Source: Lachnospiraceae bacterium
Lineage (GTDB): Bacteria > Bacillota > Clostridia > Lachnospirales > Lachnospiraceae
Reading direction: 5' to 3'
DNA: 64,000 bases
Assembly (NCBI GenBank): GCA_024692715.1
Contig: JAILMH010000068.1
Span: 1-64,000, forward strand
The position numbers and the translations under genes were made by a program. The notes below the pieces were generated by a model. The model did no database searches. It saw only the letters and a program-made list of their open reading frames with translations, and was not told the origin of the DNA. Positions 41,908 to 51,486 of this stretch are shown here, piece after piece (the stretch's first letter is position 1; every line of letters begins with the position of its first letter).

Positions 41908-43817
41908 CACTCTATAACACTTATTTCATTTGTCGAAACAGATTCTGTTTCCGCTCCTGCACTTGTTGTATTCTCAACAACCAGCTCAGAAACATCATTT
42001 GATGATTCAGATGAACTGCTGCCTGACGGAACTGCAGCTGCATCCTCGATCGGTATGACGTCATCATCATATATGATATCCGAGCTTACCGACACAGCTT
42101 TCTTTCCATCTTCTTCATCCTGTTCATCATACTCTATGTCATATTTCTCACTCTTCTTGATCTTAAGATCTGATACAAGCAGTCCTTCATAAGAGGTACC
42201 AGTCTCATCGATCAGGAAGTTAATGGTATACTTATATACTTTTGCATCCCACTCGTCTTCATCATCCTTCTTACCGTATACAAAAGTACCCTTGACCTTG
42301 AGCTTTCTTCCCTTCTGCTCAATATCCGTAACTGATTCCTTAGCTATGAATATATCATTTTCAGAAAGTGATTCCTGTGTTATCTCTTTAAGATACAACG
42401 ATGTTCCATACAGATAAGCCGTATCAAGCGTCTCATTGCTGATATCTCCACTGAACTTTTCAGCGTTCACAAACGGAAGTACAGCAGCTGCTGCTTTCGA
42501 TATCTTTTCTGCATTTGAAGAACTCATTTCGTATGCAGGAACAACCTCTTCACTTACGGTCTTCTTCTTTTTCTTCTTTTTCTTTTTTTCAGATTCCTTG
42601 ACTGTTGTATCAGCCTTTACATTTTCTTTGGCATTTGCCGAAGCATGTTCTGTAGTATTGTTTTCTGATGAAGATGCCTTATCTACCGATACTGTAACTT
42701 CATTATCTGATATCTCCACCACAGTATTGTCAGAGATAACATAGTCATTTACAGACTGAAGTCCTGTATTATCAGAAATATTCAGACTTACAGAGCCCGG
42801 AACTGCTTCATTGCTCATATTATTATGAACCGCTGTACCAACTCCGACACCTGTTCCTGCTACAGCCACCGCTACAGCTACTGCTACGGATTTTGCGGCA
42901 CCTCCTGCCACTAATCCTCCGGCTGCGATCGAACTGCCTGCTGCCCCTGCAGCTGCTGTCGTCGCCGCTCCTGCCGCTGCTGTCGTTACAGCTGTTGTCG
43001 CTGCTGTTCCTGCAGAAACACTGGCTGCTGTTCCTGAACCGCCGGTAGCTGCTGCCGCTGTTCCGGCTGCTGTTCCGGCTGCTGTTCCGGCTGCTATCGC
43101 CGAACCTGCTGCTATTCCAAGCTTACCGCATATTGCCGCATATGATGCCGCTGCCACAGGCGCTGCCATAACTGTCTCATCTGACATCACACTTATGGCA
43201 CCGATTATCAGCGGAGCAGTGATCATTACTGCTCCAGCCTTGCCGCCGCTCACACCTGATGTTTCTTCGAGCCTCTTTTTCAAAAACTTTCTGGCATAGT
43301 TCAGACGACTTTTAACTGTTCCAACCGAACATTCCATAACATCTGCAATGTCCTCTATTGAAATACCGTCATAATAATGTGCCACAAGAGTCGTTCTCTG
43401 AGCCTCCGGAAGCTCTTCTATAAGCTTCTTGAGCTCAGCAGCCCGCTCCTTATCCTCAGCCGAAAGATCCGGCTGGGCACTTTTATCCGTACTAACCATG
43501 TTTCCGAAAACAGCATCGCTTTTTTCATCATCAAGGAGTATTTCATTTTTCTTTCGGAAAATTTTCATTCCTTGTCTATAGGTAATCGCTCCGAGCCACG
43601 CAAATATATTTTCAGGCTTATCAAGTGAATCTATCGATTTATACGCCTCTATGTACACAGTCTGAAGCAAGTCCATAGCATCGTCCTCATCCTTCATGAT
43701 CTGACGCGCTCTGAACAGCACATAACTGTAAGTACCGTTATAGACGAGATTAAAACCCTCTTCCTCGCCATTTTTCATGCGTACGACTGCCTGAATCAAA
43801 TCTTTGTCAGCTGCCAT
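41907..43817 (-). CDS. ECF sigma factor with membrane and C-terminal fusion
   Basis: This 636-residue protein starts as an ECF sigma factor: region 2 at about 20-90 (MKDEDDAMDLLQTVYIEAYKS) and region 4 at about 125-183 (GISIEDIADVMECSVGTVKSRLNYARKFLKK). A hydrophobic stretch (195-245), an Ala/Gly/Thr low-complexity segment (to about 305), a second hydrophobic stretch (308-330), repeated ISDN motifs, about nine consecutive lysines and a folded acidic C-terminal domain follow. Ordinary ECF factors are about 170-200 residues with a separate anti-sigma. Here regulation is probably in cis, with the sigma part held at the membrane (inference). The frame is open throughout. Confidence 0.85.
   Translation of the reverse strand: MAADKDLIQAVVRMKNGEEEGFNLVYNGTYSYVLFRARQIMKDEDDAMDLLQTVYIEAYKSIDSLDKPENIFAWLGAITYRQGMKIFRKKNEILLDDEKSDAVFGNMVSTDKSAQPDLSAEDKERAAELKKLIEELPEAQRTTLVAHYYDGISIEDIADVMECSVGTVKSRLNYARKFLKKRLEETSGVSGGKAGAVMITAPLIIGAISVMSDETVMAAPVAAASYAAICGKLGIAAGSAIAAGTAAGTAAGTAAAATGGSGTAASVSAGTAATTAVTTAAAGAATTAAAGAAGSSIAAGGLVAGGAAKSVAVAVAVAVAGTGVGVGTAVHNNMSNEAVPGSVSLNISDNTGLQSVNDYVISDNTVVEISDNEVTVSVDKASSSENNTTEHASANAKENVKADTTVKESEKKKKKKKKKTVSEEVVPAYEMSSSNAEKISKAAAAVLPFVNAEKFSGDISNETLDTAYLYGTSLYLKEITQESLSENDIFIAKESVTDIEQKGRKLKVKGTFVYGKKDDEDEWDAKVYKYTINFLIDETGTSYEGLLVSDLKIKKSEKYDIEYDEQDEEDGKKAVSVSSDIIYDDDVIPIEDAAAVPSGSSSSESSNDVSELVVENTTSAGAETESVSTNEISVIE
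43057..43092 (-). repeat. Three tandem 12-bp repeats in the sigma-factor gene
   Basis: Three perfect copies of GCTGTTCCGGCT (plus-strand reading) encode in-frame Gly-Thr-Ala-Ala units within the Ala-rich segment. Copy number could vary without breaking the frame. Confidence 0.85.
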
Positions 43818-43945
43818 TCACATGTCTCCTTATTTACTCTTGCGCGGTTACCGTTCCTCCTTTCGCGATACTTTTTAAGGAAATCTTAATATAATCTTCA
43901 TACTTCCATTAAATAGTACCTGAAAACTGTAAAACGGTTTTAAAT

Positions 43946-45871
43946 CTACTGCGCAATTTTATTTCCGGTATATAGCTGATAATACCGACCTTTTTGAGCA
44001 ATAAGATCATCATGAGAACCCCTCTCAATGATCCTCCCCTGCTCTAATACCATAATACAATCACTATTGCGAATTGTCGATAGACGATGTGCGATCACAA
44101 ACGTAGTTCTTCCCTTCATCAGCTGATCCATACCATTTTGAACAATTTTTTCAGTTCTGGTATCAATTGAGCTGGTAGCCTCGTCAAGTATAAGCGCCGG
44201 CGGATCAGCAACTGCCGCTCTGGCAATTGAAAGCAGCTGACGCTGTCCCTGTGAAAGACTCGCTCCATCACCTGTGATCATCGTATCATATCCATTCGGA
44301 AGTCTTCTTATGAATCCATCCGCATTTACAAGCTTCGCTGCTGCGATCACTTCTTCATCAGTCGCATCAAGTCTTCCATATCTGATGTTATCTTTGATCG
44401 TACCGGTGAAAAGATGAACATCCTGAAGTACCATACCAAGTGACCTTCTAAGATCTCCCTTGCATATCTTATTTATATTTATATCGTCATATCTTATCTT
44501 TCCGTCCTGTATATCATAAAAACGATTTATAAGATTTGTGATAGTTGTCTTACCTGCACCGGTGGAACCTACAAATGCGATCTTCTGACCCGGCTCAGCA
44601 AACATCTTTATATCATGGAGCACGATCTTTTTTTCATCATATCCAAAATCAACCCCCAGGAAATCTACTCGTCCCTGCTGCTTTGTATAAGTGATGGTAT
44701 TATCTGCCTTATGATAATGTTTCCACGCCCAGATATCTGTCTTTTTTTCTGTCTCAATGATATTTCCGTCTTTATCGATCTCAGCATTTACAAGCTTTAC
44801 ATAGCCATCATCAGTTTCAGGTGTCTCATCAAGTAAAGAAAAGATTCTCTCTGCACCTGCAAGAGCCATGATAACCGAGTTGAACTGCATTGATACCTGG
44901 CTTATAGGCATATTCAGACTCTTGTTGAATGTAAGGAACGATGCAAGCTTTCCAAGTGTAAGTGTGCCGATATTATTAAGAGCCAGAATACCTCCGACTA
45001 TCGCGCAGATAACATAGCTCAGATTTCCGAGCTGGGCATTTACCGGCCCCATGAAATTTGCAAAGGTATTGGCATTGTAGGCACTTCTGTAAAGAGCCTC
45101 ATTCCTTTTATCGAATTCTTCTATCGCAGCATCCTCATGGCAAAAGACCTTTACAACCTTCTGTCCATTCATCATCTCTTCGATGTAGCCGTTCAATGAA
45201 CCCAGTGAAGCCTGCTGATCGTGGAAGAATTTTCCTGAACGTTTACCCAGCTGTCCTGAAGTAAAAAGCATTACACCGACCATCAAAAGTGTCACTATCG
45301 TAAGCGGCACATCCAGGATGATCATACTAGCGATCACGCTTACGACCATTATCACACTGTTTAAGAACTGAGGCATAGCCTGGGATATCATCTGCCTCAA
45401 TGTATCGATATCATTTGTATAAATTGACATTATATCGCCATGTGCATGGGTATCGAAATACTTTATCGGCAGACTTTCCATATGCACAAACAGGTCATTT
45501 CTAAGTCTTAAAAGTGTGCCCTGTCCCACATAGATCATTATTTTCTGATATGTGAATGAAGCTATGACACCGACCGCATAAAATCCGGCAACCTTTGTCA
45601 TCGCTGCTGCCAACGGTCCGAAATCGCTGCTTTTATTCTGCAGCATTGGAAGTATATAGCTGTCGATTAGCTGCTGCATAAAAAGTGTACCCTGTACATT
45701 CGCAAGGACGCCTATAAATATACATACGATAACAACTATCATCTGCAGCGTATAGCGGCTCAGCACATAACCCATTACTCTGGCGAAAAGCTTTCCGGGA
45801 TTCTTGACCTTAGGCCTCTGACCTCTGCCTCTTCTCATTCCGCCTATTTCTTTTACTTTCTCTCCGGCCAT
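43946..45871 (-). CDS. ABC exporter half-transporter, catalytic partner
   Basis: This 641-residue half-transporter has an N-terminal six-helix exporter domain (about 35-350) and an ATPase domain with Walker A GSTGAGKTTITN, signature LSQGQRQLLS and Walker B with a catalytic Glu (LILDEATSSID). The preceding gene encodes a half with a degenerate site, so the two form a heterodimeric exporter of the BmrC/BmrD or LmrC/LmrD kind. An extra segment of about 45 residues lies between the two domains. Substrate unknown. It starts three bases after its partner. Confidence 0.92.
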   Translation of the reverse strand: MAGEKVKEIGGMRRGRGQRPKVKNPGKLFARVMGYVLSRYTLQMIVVIVCIFIGVLANVQGTLFMQQLIDSYILPMLQNKSSDFGPLAAAMTKVAGFYAVGVIASFTYQKIMIYVGQGTLLRLRNDLFVHMESLPIKYFDTHAHGDIMSIYTNDIDTLRQMISQAMPQFLNSVIMVVSVIASMIILDVPLTIVTLLMVGVMLFTSGQLGKRSGKFFHDQQASLGSLNGYIEEMMNGQKVVKVFCHEDAAIEEFDKRNEALYRSAYNANTFANFMGPVNAQLGNLSYVICAIVGGILALNNIGTLTLGKLASFLTFNKSLNMPISQVSMQFNSVIMALAGAERIFSLLDETPETDDGYVKLVNAEIDKDGNIIETEKKTDIWAWKHYHKADNTITYTKQQGRVDFLGVDFGYDEKKIVLHDIKMFAEPGQKIAFVGSTGAGKTTITNLINRFYDIQDGKIRYDDININKICKGDLRRSLGMVLQDVHLFTGTIKDNIRYGRLDATDEEVIAAAKLVNADGFIRRLPNGYDTMITGDGASLSQGQRQLLSIARAAVADPPALILDEATSSIDTRTEKIVQNGMDQLMKGRTTFVIAHRLSTIRNSDCIMVLEQGRIIERGSHDDLIAQKGRYYQLYTGNKIAQ

Positions 45872-45874
45872 TGA

Positions 45875-47659
45875 TCACTCGCCTCCCTTCTCATCAAAAT
45901 CACCGCTTCCGCCATTCTGTGACTCAAAAACATCACGATAAATAACGTTATTTTTAAGAAGGTTCTCATGTGTATCAAATCCATCAATACGGCCATTATC
46001 CATAACAATGATCTTATCTGCACTCTGTACCGAAGAAATTCTCTGGGCGATTATGATCTTTGTCATATCCGGAAGCTCATCTGAAAAACCTTTTCTGATC
46101 TTAGCATCTGTTGCAGTATCCACCGCTGAGGTAGAATCATCAAGGATCAGTATCTTTGGCTTCTTAAGCAATGCTCTTGCTATACAGAGTCTCTGTTTCT
46201 GTCCTCCGGAAACATTATTTCCACCCTGCTCGATATGTGTATAATAGCCATCCGGCATACGTTCGATAAATTCATCTGCACAGGCTATCTCACATGCTCT
46301 CCTGCACTGCTCTTCCGTAGCATTTTCATTTCCCCATCTGAGGTTTTCAAGTATGGTTCCGCTGAAGAGCTCATTTTTCTGAAGAACCACTGCAACAGAA
46401 TCTCTAAGCTTGTGTATATCGTAATCTCTTACATCAATACCACCTACAGAAACCGAGCCTTTTGTAACGTCATAAAGCCTGCTTATAAGATTTACGAGCG
46501 ATGACTTGGAACTTCCCGTTCCTCCGATGATTCCGATTGTTTCACCGGACTTTACAGAAAAGTCTATATCCTTTAATACAGGATCTCCTGACTGCCCTGC
46601 ATACGAAAATTCCACATGATCAAAAGTTATACTTCCATCGGCAACTGTACCGATAGGATCGCTCTTCTGTCTGAGAACCGGTTCTTCATCAAGAACTTCT
46701 GTGATACGCTTTGCAGAAGCCTCCGACATCCCGACCATTACAACGACCATTGCGACCATCATAAGACTCATGAGAATATTCATACAGTACGCAAGAAGGC
46801 TCATCAGCTGTCCTGTTGTAAGCTCATCCACAACTATCATATGCGCACCGAGCCAGCTTATAAGCAGGATACAGGTGTAAACCGCTGCCATCATGACCGG
46901 CATGTTCAATACAACTGTACCTTCCGCCTTTACGAACATCCTATATATGTTTTCTGTAGCCTTTTTAAATTTATCGTTTTCATAATCTTCACGTACAAAA
47001 GCCTTTACAACGCGAATTGCGCTGACATTCTCCTGTACACTTTCATTAAGGGCATCATACTTTTCAAATGTTGCCGTAAAATATTTTGTCGCCCTGCTCA
47101 TGATAAATCCCATAAAAACGGCGAGTACTATAACTGCAAAAAGATAGATACTGGCAAGCCTCGGACTTATCATAAATGCCATAAACATTGCAACTATGAT
47201 AGACGACGGGGCACGCATGAACATTCGAAGGAGCATCATATACGCATTCTGAACATTTGTAACATCTGTTGTCAGTCTTGTTACAAGTCCGGCTGTTGAG
47301 TATTTATCTATGTTTTCAAAGCTGTAAAGCTGAATGCGTCTGAACATAGAAGCCCTAAGATTTTTAGCAAGTCCTGCAGAAGCGCTTGCTCCGTATTTTC
47401 CTCCAAGCATACCTGCTGTAAGTCCGCACAGAGCAGTGATTATCATCAAAAAGCCTGTCCTGTATATCGCATTCAGGTCACCGGCTGTAACACCCTTATC
47501 AATGATCACTGACATCAGAAAAGGGATTATCATTTCACATACGACCTCGAGTATCATAAATACCGGAGTCAGTATTGAATCCTTCTTGAATTCTTTGACC
47601 TCGCCAAGGATCCTTAACGCTGCTGCTTTCAGCGAGATCTTATCGTACGATTTTTCCAT
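45875..47659 (-). CDS. ABC exporter half-transporter, degenerate-site partner
   Basis: This 594-residue half-transporter has six transmembrane helices and an ATPase domain with Walker A GGTGSSKSSLVN, signature NVSGGQKQRL and Walker B ending LDDSTSAVD, where Asp replaces the catalytic Glu. That substitution is characteristic of one half of heterodimeric exporters. It follows folA by 14 bases and precedes its catalytic partner by three. Multidrug or peptide export is likely, but the substrate is unknown. Confidence 0.92.
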   Translation of the reverse strand: MEKSYDKISLKAAALRILGEVKEFKKDSILTPVFMILEVVCEMIIPFLMSVIIDKGVTAGDLNAIYRTGFLMIITALCGLTAGMLGGKYGASASAGLAKNLRASMFRRIQLYSFENIDKYSTAGLVTRLTTDVTNVQNAYMMLLRMFMRAPSSIIVAMFMAFMISPRLASIYLFAVIVLAVFMGFIMSRATKYFTATFEKYDALNESVQENVSAIRVVKAFVREDYENDKFKKATENIYRMFVKAEGTVVLNMPVMMAAVYTCILLISWLGAHMIVVDELTTGQLMSLLAYCMNILMSLMMVAMVVVMVGMSEASAKRITEVLDEEPVLRQKSDPIGTVADGSITFDHVEFSYAGQSGDPVLKDIDFSVKSGETIGIIGGTGSSKSSLVNLISRLYDVTKGSVSVGGIDVRDYDIHKLRDSVAVVLQKNELFSGTILENLRWGNENATEEQCRRACEIACADEFIERMPDGYYTHIEQGGNNVSGGQKQRLCIARALLKKPKILILDDSTSAVDTATDAKIRKGFSDELPDMTKIIIAQRISSVQSADKIIVMDNGRIDGFDTHENLLKNNVIYRDVFESQNGGSGDFDEKGGE

Positions 47660-47673
47660 TCTGCCAATTTACC

Positions 47674-48165
47674 TCAGTTCTTTTTTGTATAAGTGCAGAA
47701 ATAATAAATCAGATCAAAATAGGTCTGTTCTTCGGATTCCTGCGTCATTTCCCAGTTTTCATCCTCGTCAAGATTCGGGAAATAAGTATCCGCCTCATAT
47801 ACTTTGTCGATCTTAGTTACGATCGCTGTATCACACATACCTATGAGCTGCTTATAGATAGATGCACCTCCGATAAGGTAAACATCATCCTTATTGTAGG
47901 CTTCTATAACCTTATTAAGCTCTTCAATATCGTGAACGACGGTTACTCCCTCAGGAGCATAATCTTTATTTCTTGTGAGTACTATGTTCACTCTGTTCGG
48001 CAGCGGCTTCTTTCCAGGGAAACTCTCCAGAGTTTTTCTTCCCATAACAACAACCTTACCTGTGGTCTTCTCTCTGAAAAACTTCTGATCTGAAGGTATT
48101 CTCACAAGAAGATCATTTTTCAAGCCGATTCCCCAATTTTTGTCTGCTGCTACGATTGCTATCAT
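47674..48165 (-). CDS. folA: Dihydrofolate reductase
   Basis: DHFR reduces dihydrofolate with NADPH. The 163-residue protein starts MIAIVAADKNWGIGLKNDLL, has the VVVMGRKTLESFPGKKPLPNR cofactor loop and VYLIGGASIY near the C-terminus, all diagnostic, and is of normal length. thyA is not adjacent. It lies 19 bases after a metallo-hydrolase gene and 14 bases before the ABC exporter pair. Confidence 0.97.
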   Translation of the reverse strand: MIAIVAADKNWGIGLKNDLLVRIPSDQKFFREKTTGKVVVMGRKTLESFPGKKPLPNRVNIVLTRNKDYAPEGVTVVHDIEELNKVIEAYNKDDVYLIGGASIYKQLIGMCDTAIVTKIDKVYEADTYFPNLDEDENWEMTQESEEQTYFDLIYYFCTYTKKN

Positions 48166-48184
48166 TTTTCATTTCTCCTATTAT

Positions 48185-49792
48185 TTATTTTTCCCATTTA
48201 TCACAAAGTGATGATATCTGGTCTGCAAATCTGGCAATATCTTTATTTGCCCAGTGTTCTGCCCTATGTATAAGTGCCATGAGACGTTCTCCTGCCGCAA
48301 GAAGCCTGCCAAATACAGTACTGACTGTCTTCTGAGCTTTCTTCTTTCTGACCGCAGGAACACCCTTAGCCTCATATTCAAAGATTCCCCTCAAAAGATC
48401 ATAGCGGGTTCCGCTGAACGGAGCATACGCTTTTACTCCAAACTCCTTTTCAAGAGTTTCCGCAAAGGTCTCTGTAACTTTATCATCCCCATGCACCACA
48501 AAAACCTGCGAAGGCATCCGCTTAAAGCCTCTCATCCAATTCAGCAGACCGTTTTTATCTGCATGTCCTGAAAGCCCTGTCATCTGCCTGATCTCAGCCC
48601 TTACCCCTATCTCTTCTCCAAAAAGCTTGACTTCATCTGCGCCTTCTATAAGAGCACGTCCAAGAGTTCCGACTGCCTGATATCCGACAAAAAGTATAGT
48701 GCACTCATCTCTCCACAGATTATGCTTAAGATGGTGGCGTATACGACCTGCATCACACATTCCCGATGCAGAAATTATTACTTTAGGTGTTTCGTCAAAG
48801 TTGATCGCCCTTGACTCTTCTGATGTGATAGAAAGCTTAAGTCCATGAAAAGAGATCGGATTTATGCCCTTTCGTATAAGAGCTACTGCTTCCTCATCAA
48901 AACAGTTTAATGAATTTTTATTAAAAATCTGTGTAGCTTCAACAGCCAGAGGTGAATCCACATAGACAGGAAAATTACCGTGCCCTGTCACAAGCTCCTT
49001 TGCCTTTATCTCTCTTATGAAGTAAAGAAGCTCCTGAGTTCTGCCAACGGCAAATGAGGGTATGACAACGTTTCCGCCCCTGTCAAAGGTTTTTTGGATA
49101 ACATTTGTAAGCTCACTTACATAATCATATTTCTGCACCGGATGAAGCCTGTCCCCGTACGTAGACTCGATCACGCAGTAATCTGCTTCATCTATCACTG
49201 CCGGGTTCTTTAATATAGGCTGATTCAGGTTTCCGACATCTCCTGAAAATACGATCTTTTTAGTCATTCCATCTTCCGTGAACCATATCTCTACAGCTGC
49301 CGAACCAAGTAAATGACCTACATCTGTAAATCGCACGATTATATCATCGGTTACCGTGACCTTTGCATTATATTCCATAGGAACCAGCAGCTTTGCAGCC
49401 GCATCCGCATCTTCCATGGTATATAAAGGCACAAATTCAGGTGTTTCTTTCTGACGTCGTCCTTTACGGTTTCGCCACTCGGCTTCGAACATCTGGATAT
49501 GTGCGCTGTCACGGAGCATTATATCAACCAGCTCTGCTGTTGCTTCAGTTGCAAAGATCTGCCCTCTGAAACCTTTCTGCGCAAGAAGCGGCAGCAGTCC
49601 TGAATGATCGATATGTGCATGTGTAAGAAATACATAGTCTATTTCAGCAGCTGCAACAGGAAGTTCTGCATTTTCATAGAGATTCTGCCCCTGCTCCATA
49701 CCATAGTCAACGAGCATATGCTTTCCGCACGCTTCAATATAATGGCAGCTGCCTGTTACTTCATGATCGGCTCCGATAAAAGTAAGCTTCAT
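48185..49792 (-). CDS. Beta-CASP metallo-beta-lactamase-fold hydrolase
   Basis: This 535-residue protein of the MBL/beta-CASP family, related to CPSF-73-like RNA nucleases, has the HAHIDHSG zinc motif, a VGHLLGSAAVEIW and FSGDVGN segment, the beta-CASP domain in the middle (PSFAVGRTQELLY, SASGMCDAGRIRHHL), and the FVGYQAVGTLGR and VHGD RNA-specificity motifs. It probably cuts RNA. RNase J has a different N-terminus, so this is a separate YSH1-like protein. The in-frame GTG three codons upstream is an alternative start. Confidence 0.9.
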   Translation of the reverse strand: MKLTFIGADHEVTGSCHYIEACGKHMLVDYGMEQGQNLYENAELPVAAAEIDYVFLTHAHIDHSGLLPLLAQKGFRGQIFATEATAELVDIMLRDSAHIQMFEAEWRNRKGRRQKETPEFVPLYTMEDADAAAKLLVPMEYNAKVTVTDDIIVRFTDVGHLLGSAAVEIWFTEDGMTKKIVFSGDVGNLNQPILKNPAVIDEADYCVIESTYGDRLHPVQKYDYVSELTNVIQKTFDRGGNVVIPSFAVGRTQELLYFIREIKAKELVTGHGNFPVYVDSPLAVEATQIFNKNSLNCFDEEAVALIRKGINPISFHGLKLSITSEESRAINFDETPKVIISASGMCDAGRIRHHLKHNLWRDECTILFVGYQAVGTLGRALIEGADEVKLFGEEIGVRAEIRQMTGLSGHADKNGLLNWMRGFKRMPSQVFVVHGDDKVTETFAETLEKEFGVKAYAPFSGTRYDLLRGIFEYEAKGVPAVRKKKAQKTVSTVFGRLLAAGERLMALIHRAEHWANKDIARFADQISSLCDKWEK

Positions 49793-49934
49793 AGTCTCCA
49801 CCCCTTTTTATCACACTAATCTAAATTTTTCAGTAACTATTGTATTATTCGGCACTACGGTTATTACTGACCGCAACACCATATTTTCCCTAATTTAATT
49901 TTATCATTTACACATGTCACATATGGAACAAAAT

Positions 49935-51317
49935 TTAATACAGACTTCTAAGGCCCTTCGGATAATGATTTTTTATAAGTCTGCCATCACTCTTTCCCCA
50001 TCCTATCGCATAACCATCGCAAAGGATAAGTGTCCAGCCCTTAGGTGCCTCTATGCTTAATGTCTGCCCATTAAGGAACTGTCGGATCTCATCCGAGTCC
50101 GAATCAAAATTAATGCTTCTTTCAACCTCATCAGCCGTAAGGACCAGTGCAAGTGCATGTGAAGGCTCAAACCTGTTTTTCTTTACAGTTCCAAGATGCA
50201 GCCCTGCTCTAAGCACCTTGAGATGGTCAAGCCCCGGCATTCCTTCAGGCATTCTATAAAGCTGATCTCCGAATCCATAAAATCTGTTATTTATATCTAT
50301 CTTCAGATTCTCTTTTGCAAATTCCTTAAAGCTTTCAGACATTTTCTTCGGAGCTTCTGCAGCAAGTCCATTTCTTGAGATCCTTACCACATTTGATTCT
50401 CTGTCACCATCTCTGTCGAGAACTGCCAGATAATGTCCCTCCCCCTTAAGTTTATGAGGCCAGAGTCGTATAGTTGTCTCTATTCCCTCTGCAGGATCAT
50501 CTGTCCAGTCTGCCCTTCCACCGGCCATTCCTTCGTATTTTTCTGCCGGTGTCACATGAAAATCCTCATGTCGCTTTACAAATCGGCTGACACTCCCCTC
50601 GTCCTCTGCCGGTGCAAAAGTACATGTAGAGTATACGATCCTTCCTCCGGGAACCAGCATGCGCGCAGCACAATCCAATATCTCGTCCTGTCGTTCAGCG
50701 CACATCTCAACATTTTCAAGGCTCCACTCCTCCAATGCCTCAGGATTCTTCCTGAACATGCCCTCACCTGAGCAAGGCGCATCCACAAGTATTTTGTCAA
50801 AATAGCCCTCAAAAATATCCGCTAATTTCTGCGGAGTTTCAGAAGTCACAAGGCAATTTTTAACACCCATTCTCTCGATATTCAACGAAAGGATCTTGGC
50901 TCTTCCGGGATTTATTTCGTTTGCCACTAAAAAGCCCTCACCATTCATCATTCCTGCGATCTGTGTTGTTTTTCCTCCGGGAGCAGCACATAGATCAAGA
51001 ATCTTTTCTCCCGGCTTCACGTCCAGATATACGACCGGCGCCATTGCACTCGGCTCCTGAATATAGTAGACTCCGGCTTCATGATATGGATGCTTTCCCG
51101 GAAGATCTGAATCTCCATAATAGAATCCATTCGAACACCATGGAACCGGTGTCAGATGGAAAAGTGAATCCTCAGGAAATACTCCTCCACGCTTAAGCGG
51201 ATTGACTCTGAGGGCCTGAAAGCGTTCAAAATCATAACTTTTTTCAAATTCATCGTAAGCATCTCCAAGCATTGATTTCATGCGGTTTTGGAAGCTTTCG
51301 GGTAACGATATGGGCAT
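49935..51317 (-). CDS. NOL1/NOP2/Sun-family rRNA cytosine-C5 methyltransferase (RsmF-like)
   Basis: This 460-residue SAM-dependent enzyme has the RsmB/RsmF motifs LDLCAAPGGKTTQIAG (SAM binding), VDAPCSGEGMF and YSTCTF (the two catalytic cysteines). A C-terminal PUA-like region (about 380-460) is typical of the RsmF type, which methylates cytosines in 16S rRNA. The gene has AGGAGG ahead of its ATG and is divergent from carD. Confidence 0.93.
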   Translation of the reverse strand: MPISLPESFQNRMKSMLGDAYDEFEKSYDFERFQALRVNPLKRGGVFPEDSLFHLTPVPWCSNGFYYGDSDLPGKHPYHEAGVYYIQEPSAMAPVVYLDVKPGEKILDLCAAPGGKTTQIAGMMNGEGFLVANEINPGRAKILSLNIERMGVKNCLVTSETPQKLADIFEGYFDKILVDAPCSGEGMFRKNPEALEEWSLENVEMCAERQDEILDCAARMLVPGGRIVYSTCTFAPAEDEGSVSRFVKRHEDFHVTPAEKYEGMAGGRADWTDDPAEGIETTIRLWPHKLKGEGHYLAVLDRDGDRESNVVRISRNGLAAEAPKKMSESFKEFAKENLKIDINNRFYGFGDQLYRMPEGMPGLDHLKVLRAGLHLGTVKKNRFEPSHALALVLTADEVERSINFDSDSDEIRQFLNGQTLSIEAPKGWTLILCDGYAIGWGKSDGRLIKNHYPKGLRSLY

Positions 51318-51359
51318 TTTTACCTCCTAAGTTGTATAGACAATTAGTTATTTTTGCTC

Positions 51360-51388
51360 TTACATATATACAATTTTTATGTTATAAT
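51360..51388 (+). promoter_or_regulatory. Promoter of carD
   Basis: TTACAT, 17 bases and TATAAT (51383-51388). Start near 51395 gives a leader of about 90 bases with three hairpins. Confidence 0.75.
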
Positions 51389-51399
51389 TATGCTAGCGT

Positions 51400-51474
51400 G
51401 CGGAGTTGTCCGCAGTTAGTTGACTTTGGTACTTTGCCATTTCCCCTCGCAAAGTACAGCGCCTGAAAGCAGGC
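51400..51474 (+). ncRNA. Triple-hairpin leader of carD
   Basis: Three perfect hairpins follow one another: GCGGA-GTTG-TCCGC (51400-51413), GTACTTTGC/GCAAAGTAC with an 11-base loop (51429-51457) and GCCTG-AAAG-CAGGC (51461-51474). The ribosome binding site AAAGGA comes right after. No known riboswitch class is apparent to me. Confidence 0.55.
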
Positions 51475-51486
51475 AGAAAGGATAAG

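Noticed and set aside
42561-42590. Frameshift at the A-rich lysine codons of the sigma-factor gene
   Set aside because: Reading AAA/AAG codons keeps one open frame on both sides, with sensible composition, so no frameshift needs to be invoked. Slippage remains possible but is not shown.
42830-43150. CRISPR-like or minisatellite array
   Set aside because: The repetitive GCTG-rich DNA simply encodes an Ala/Gly/Thr segment. Only the 12-bp unit is a true tandem repeat and there are no spacers.
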